From a bacterium (lineage in GTDB: Bacteria; UBP13; UBA5359), in the NCBI GenBank assembly GCA_028699365.1, contig JAQVUQ010000136.1, forward strand, positions 1-7,192: 7,192 bases of DNA, written 5' to 3'. This document shows positions 5,473-7,192 of this stretch, in pieces. A model generated the notes under the pieces. It was not told the origin of the DNA. It saw nothing but the letters and a program-made list of their open reading frames with translations, and made no database searches. Position 1 is the stretch's first letter; each line of letters begins with the position of its first letter. A program made the translations under genes and the position numbers.

Positions 5473-7192
5473 ATGGAGTCACCATCCTTTTATCCAGTTT
5501 CGGGGATAATTGTTCCAAGTAATGCGCTACAAATACAACGAGCACGTGACTTTGCGTTACTGGTAGACAGCAAAGCAAGTGCTTATGTACGCCTGATCGA
5601 GTGTCGTGGCAACGACGGGCGAGAAGCCGTCATCATTGATGTTGACTCAACCGTCCCACAGCACCCTATAGCAGACATAAGAATAACTGAGCGTCTGAAG
5701 ATAGAATTCGACCCTAAGGATTCATGGTACCCTGATGTTTGGGCACTTCGAATTGATTTTCCCCGCAAATGCACTCTTCACTTGAATCTGGTGCCCGAAA
5801 GTCAACCGGCAAGCCTTTGCCTTTTCTCCGAGTCTTGGCCTGAGATACGTCTTCGCCTAACAGCCAACATGTTGCTATTAAGGATACAAACGTGGCTAAA
5901 CGGTTCTGCTAACGGTACTCTACACCGTGAAGACCAACCACTAGAGCCTGCATTCCAAGCCCACTCCTTTCCACTTATTATTTCCCCAAGGCTGGCCAGA
6001 TCCATCATAAGCGGATCAAGAAACCTACAGCTAGGCATAATACAAGACTGCAATGGCTATGTCTTTATACAAGCCCGCCCTGATCGACGACTAAACGAAA
6101 GAGCGTTACCTGCTTATGTCATTCCCCTTATATCAGCCCCACATGAGCATTGCATAGTTAATACCCATCCGGAAAACCTTGAAGAGTTGTGTCGTCAGCT
6201 AGAGCCTGTGGGCATAGACCTTCTGCGCGAAGTTCAAAGCAAGCTTATCACTCTTGAGCATCAAAATGATCTAGAAAGCTACAGATTCCTTGTCCTGCTC
6301 ATAGTGCTTCTTCGGCAACGAGATGCTAACGCTGAGCCGGAGCCAGAGATAGTCGCATTCCTTTGCATCGGCGACCACGCGCAACGTACTGGGCTGACAG
6401 CGTTGGCACGTGCTGTTGGACTTGGCGGAACGGGTGATAACTTAAAATGTGGGCAGGATGTTGATGTAATGTTAATGTCAGTACACGAGGAACTAACACC
6501 CAAAACCTCCTCATTATACAGCGGACACGATGAGATTGACCTTTCTCTGGTCGCTGTTGGCGTAGGTGCTATAGGTTCCCAGGTTGTTGAGAAAGCTGTC
6601 CGTGGAGGACTTGCTCGTTGGCATATCATCGATAACGATTACCTTCTCCCTCATAACCTTGTTCGTCATGCGCTTGGCGGTGACTGGCTTGGCCATGCCA
6701 AAGCATCTGCTCTGGCGTTCGAAGCAAACACTTTACTTGATGAGCCGACCATCCAGGCTACTGTTGCTGATGTTCTCTCCCCAGATAAACAGGCCAAGAC
6801 TATCCAAAAGACGTTTGCCGAGGCACACGCGATAGTTGATCTTTCTGCTAGTGTTGCCGTTGCCCGTCATTTAGCACACGATGTGCCGGCAACGGCTAGA
6901 CGCTGCTCTATTTTTGTGAGTCCTTCTGGCAAAGACCTTGTGTTTATTGGCGAGGACATTGACCGCAAGTACCGGCTTGACCATATTGAGATGCAGTACT
7001 ACCGGGCAATTGCTTCTAATGAACAGTTAAGTGGGCATTTACTTGATGGTATTTCTATCGGTAGCTGCCGCACTATTACAAGTCGTGTTCCTCAGTATCT
7101 GATGGGCCTTCATGCCGCACAAGGCGTGCGCATACTACGCTCTTGGCTCCTCTCCAAAACGTCGATTGCTACCGTTGTTCGTACCGAGGCTG
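5473..7192 (+). CDS. E2-E1 fusion: ubiquitin-conjugating-like and ThiF/E1-like adenylation domains (partial)
   Basis: This frame runs 573 codons with no stop and leaves the right edge. Residues about 60-165 look like an E2 (UBC-like) domain: WYPDVWALRIDFP (85-97), then SLCLFSESWPEIRLR (114-128) with Cys116 as the likely catalytic cysteine and LLLRIQTWL (134-142) as the helix after it. Residues about 350-560 are an E1/ThiF domain: the nucleotide loop GVGAIG (363-368), IIDND (385-389), N395 and R398 in HNLVRH, K410, and Asp456 in IVDLSAS. Cys478 and Cys532 are candidates for an E1 thiol; I cannot choose. By family knowledge it would activate a ubiquitin-like C-terminus with ATP and pass it to Cys116. 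It starts 3 bases after the MBL frame ends. A C-terminal JAB domain or neighbour may lie beyond the window. Confidence 0.85.
   Translation, partial: MESPSFYPVSGIIVPSNALQIQRARDFALLVDSKASAYVRLIECRGNDGREAVIIDVDSTVPQHPIADIRITERLKIEFDPKDSWYPDVWALRIDFPRKCTLHLNLVPESQPASLCLFSESWPEIRLRLTANMLLLRIQTWLNGSANGTLHREDQPLEPAFQAHSFPLIISPRLARSIISGSRNLQLGIIQDCNGYVFIQARPDRRLNERALPAYVIPLISAPHEHCIVNTHPENLEELCRQLEPVGIDLLREVQSKLITLEHQNDLESYRFLVLLIVLLRQRDANAEPEPEIVAFLCIGDHAQRTGLTALARAVGLGGTGDNLKCGQDVDVMLMSVHEELTPKTSSLYSGHDEIDLSLVAVGVGAIGSQVVEKAVRGGLARWHIIDNDYLLPHNLVRHALGGDWLGHAKASALAFEANTLLDEPTIQATVADVLSPDKQAKTIQKTFAEAHAIVDLSASVAVARHLAHDVPATARRCSIFVSPSGKDLVFIGEDIDRKYRLDHIEMQYYRAIASNEQLSGHLLDGISIGSCRTITSRVPQYLMGLHAAQGVRILRSWLLSKTSIATVVRTEA

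Noticed and set aside
6279-6629. Minus-strand open frame of 116 codons inside the E2-E1 gene
   Set aside because: Antisense to a clear E1-like coding frame, low-complexity Ser/Arg/Pro-rich product.

Overview
This is a bacterial window with two contrasting halves. Positions 1-2764 on the minus strand carry an amino-acid biosynthesis cluster in the order hisI-trpE-trpG-trpD, with trpD cut by the window edge. Positions 2844-7192 look accessory: a RelE/ParE-Phd/YefM toxin-antitoxin pair on the minus strand, then on the plus strand a double-HTH regulator, a ComEC-like metallo-beta-lactamase-fold gene broken by an in-frame TGA, and a long open frame that starts with a ubiquitin E2-like domain followed by an E1/ThiF-like adenylation domain and runs off the right edge. 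The biosynthetic half is visibly more GC-rich than the accessory half. The organism cannot be named; standard code with TGA as stop, SD-led starts and this gene order fit a moderately GC-rich anaerobe-type bacterium (Chloroflexota/Dehalococcoidia or a Firmicute are guesses only).

Layout. (1) 1-2346: trpE, trpG and trpD overlap by 1 and 4 bases, so they are translationally coupled. TrpE+TrpG make anthranilate from chorismate and glutamine, and TrpD attaches phosphoribosyl from PRPP. (2) 2390-2764: hisI, a histidine-pathway enzyme, sits 43 bases upstream of trpE on the same strand; a perfect hairpin in that gap covers the trpE ribosome binding site. (3) 2844-3429: the toxin-antitoxin pair, same direction, with a palindrome over its predicted -10 box. 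(4) 3464-3563: divergent control region, with a second, GC-rich perfect hairpin that overlaps the TTG start of the HTH gene. (5) 3559-4029: tandem XRE-type HTH protein. (6) 4030-4341: a 312-base non-coding gap with a hairpin and a weak promoter. (7) 4342-5469: MBL-fold gene split at codon 263 by TGA. (8) 5473-7192: E2-E1 fusion, 3 bases after the MBL frame ends.

The MBL + E2-E1 pair is the most interesting part: it matches the general plan of prokaryotic ubiquitin-like conjugation modules, several of which are antiphage systems. A JAB-type deubiquitinase or a ubiquitin-like substrate would be expected beyond position 7192 and is not visible here. The TGA raises the question whether this copy is decaying, recoded, or works with a shortened MBL protein.
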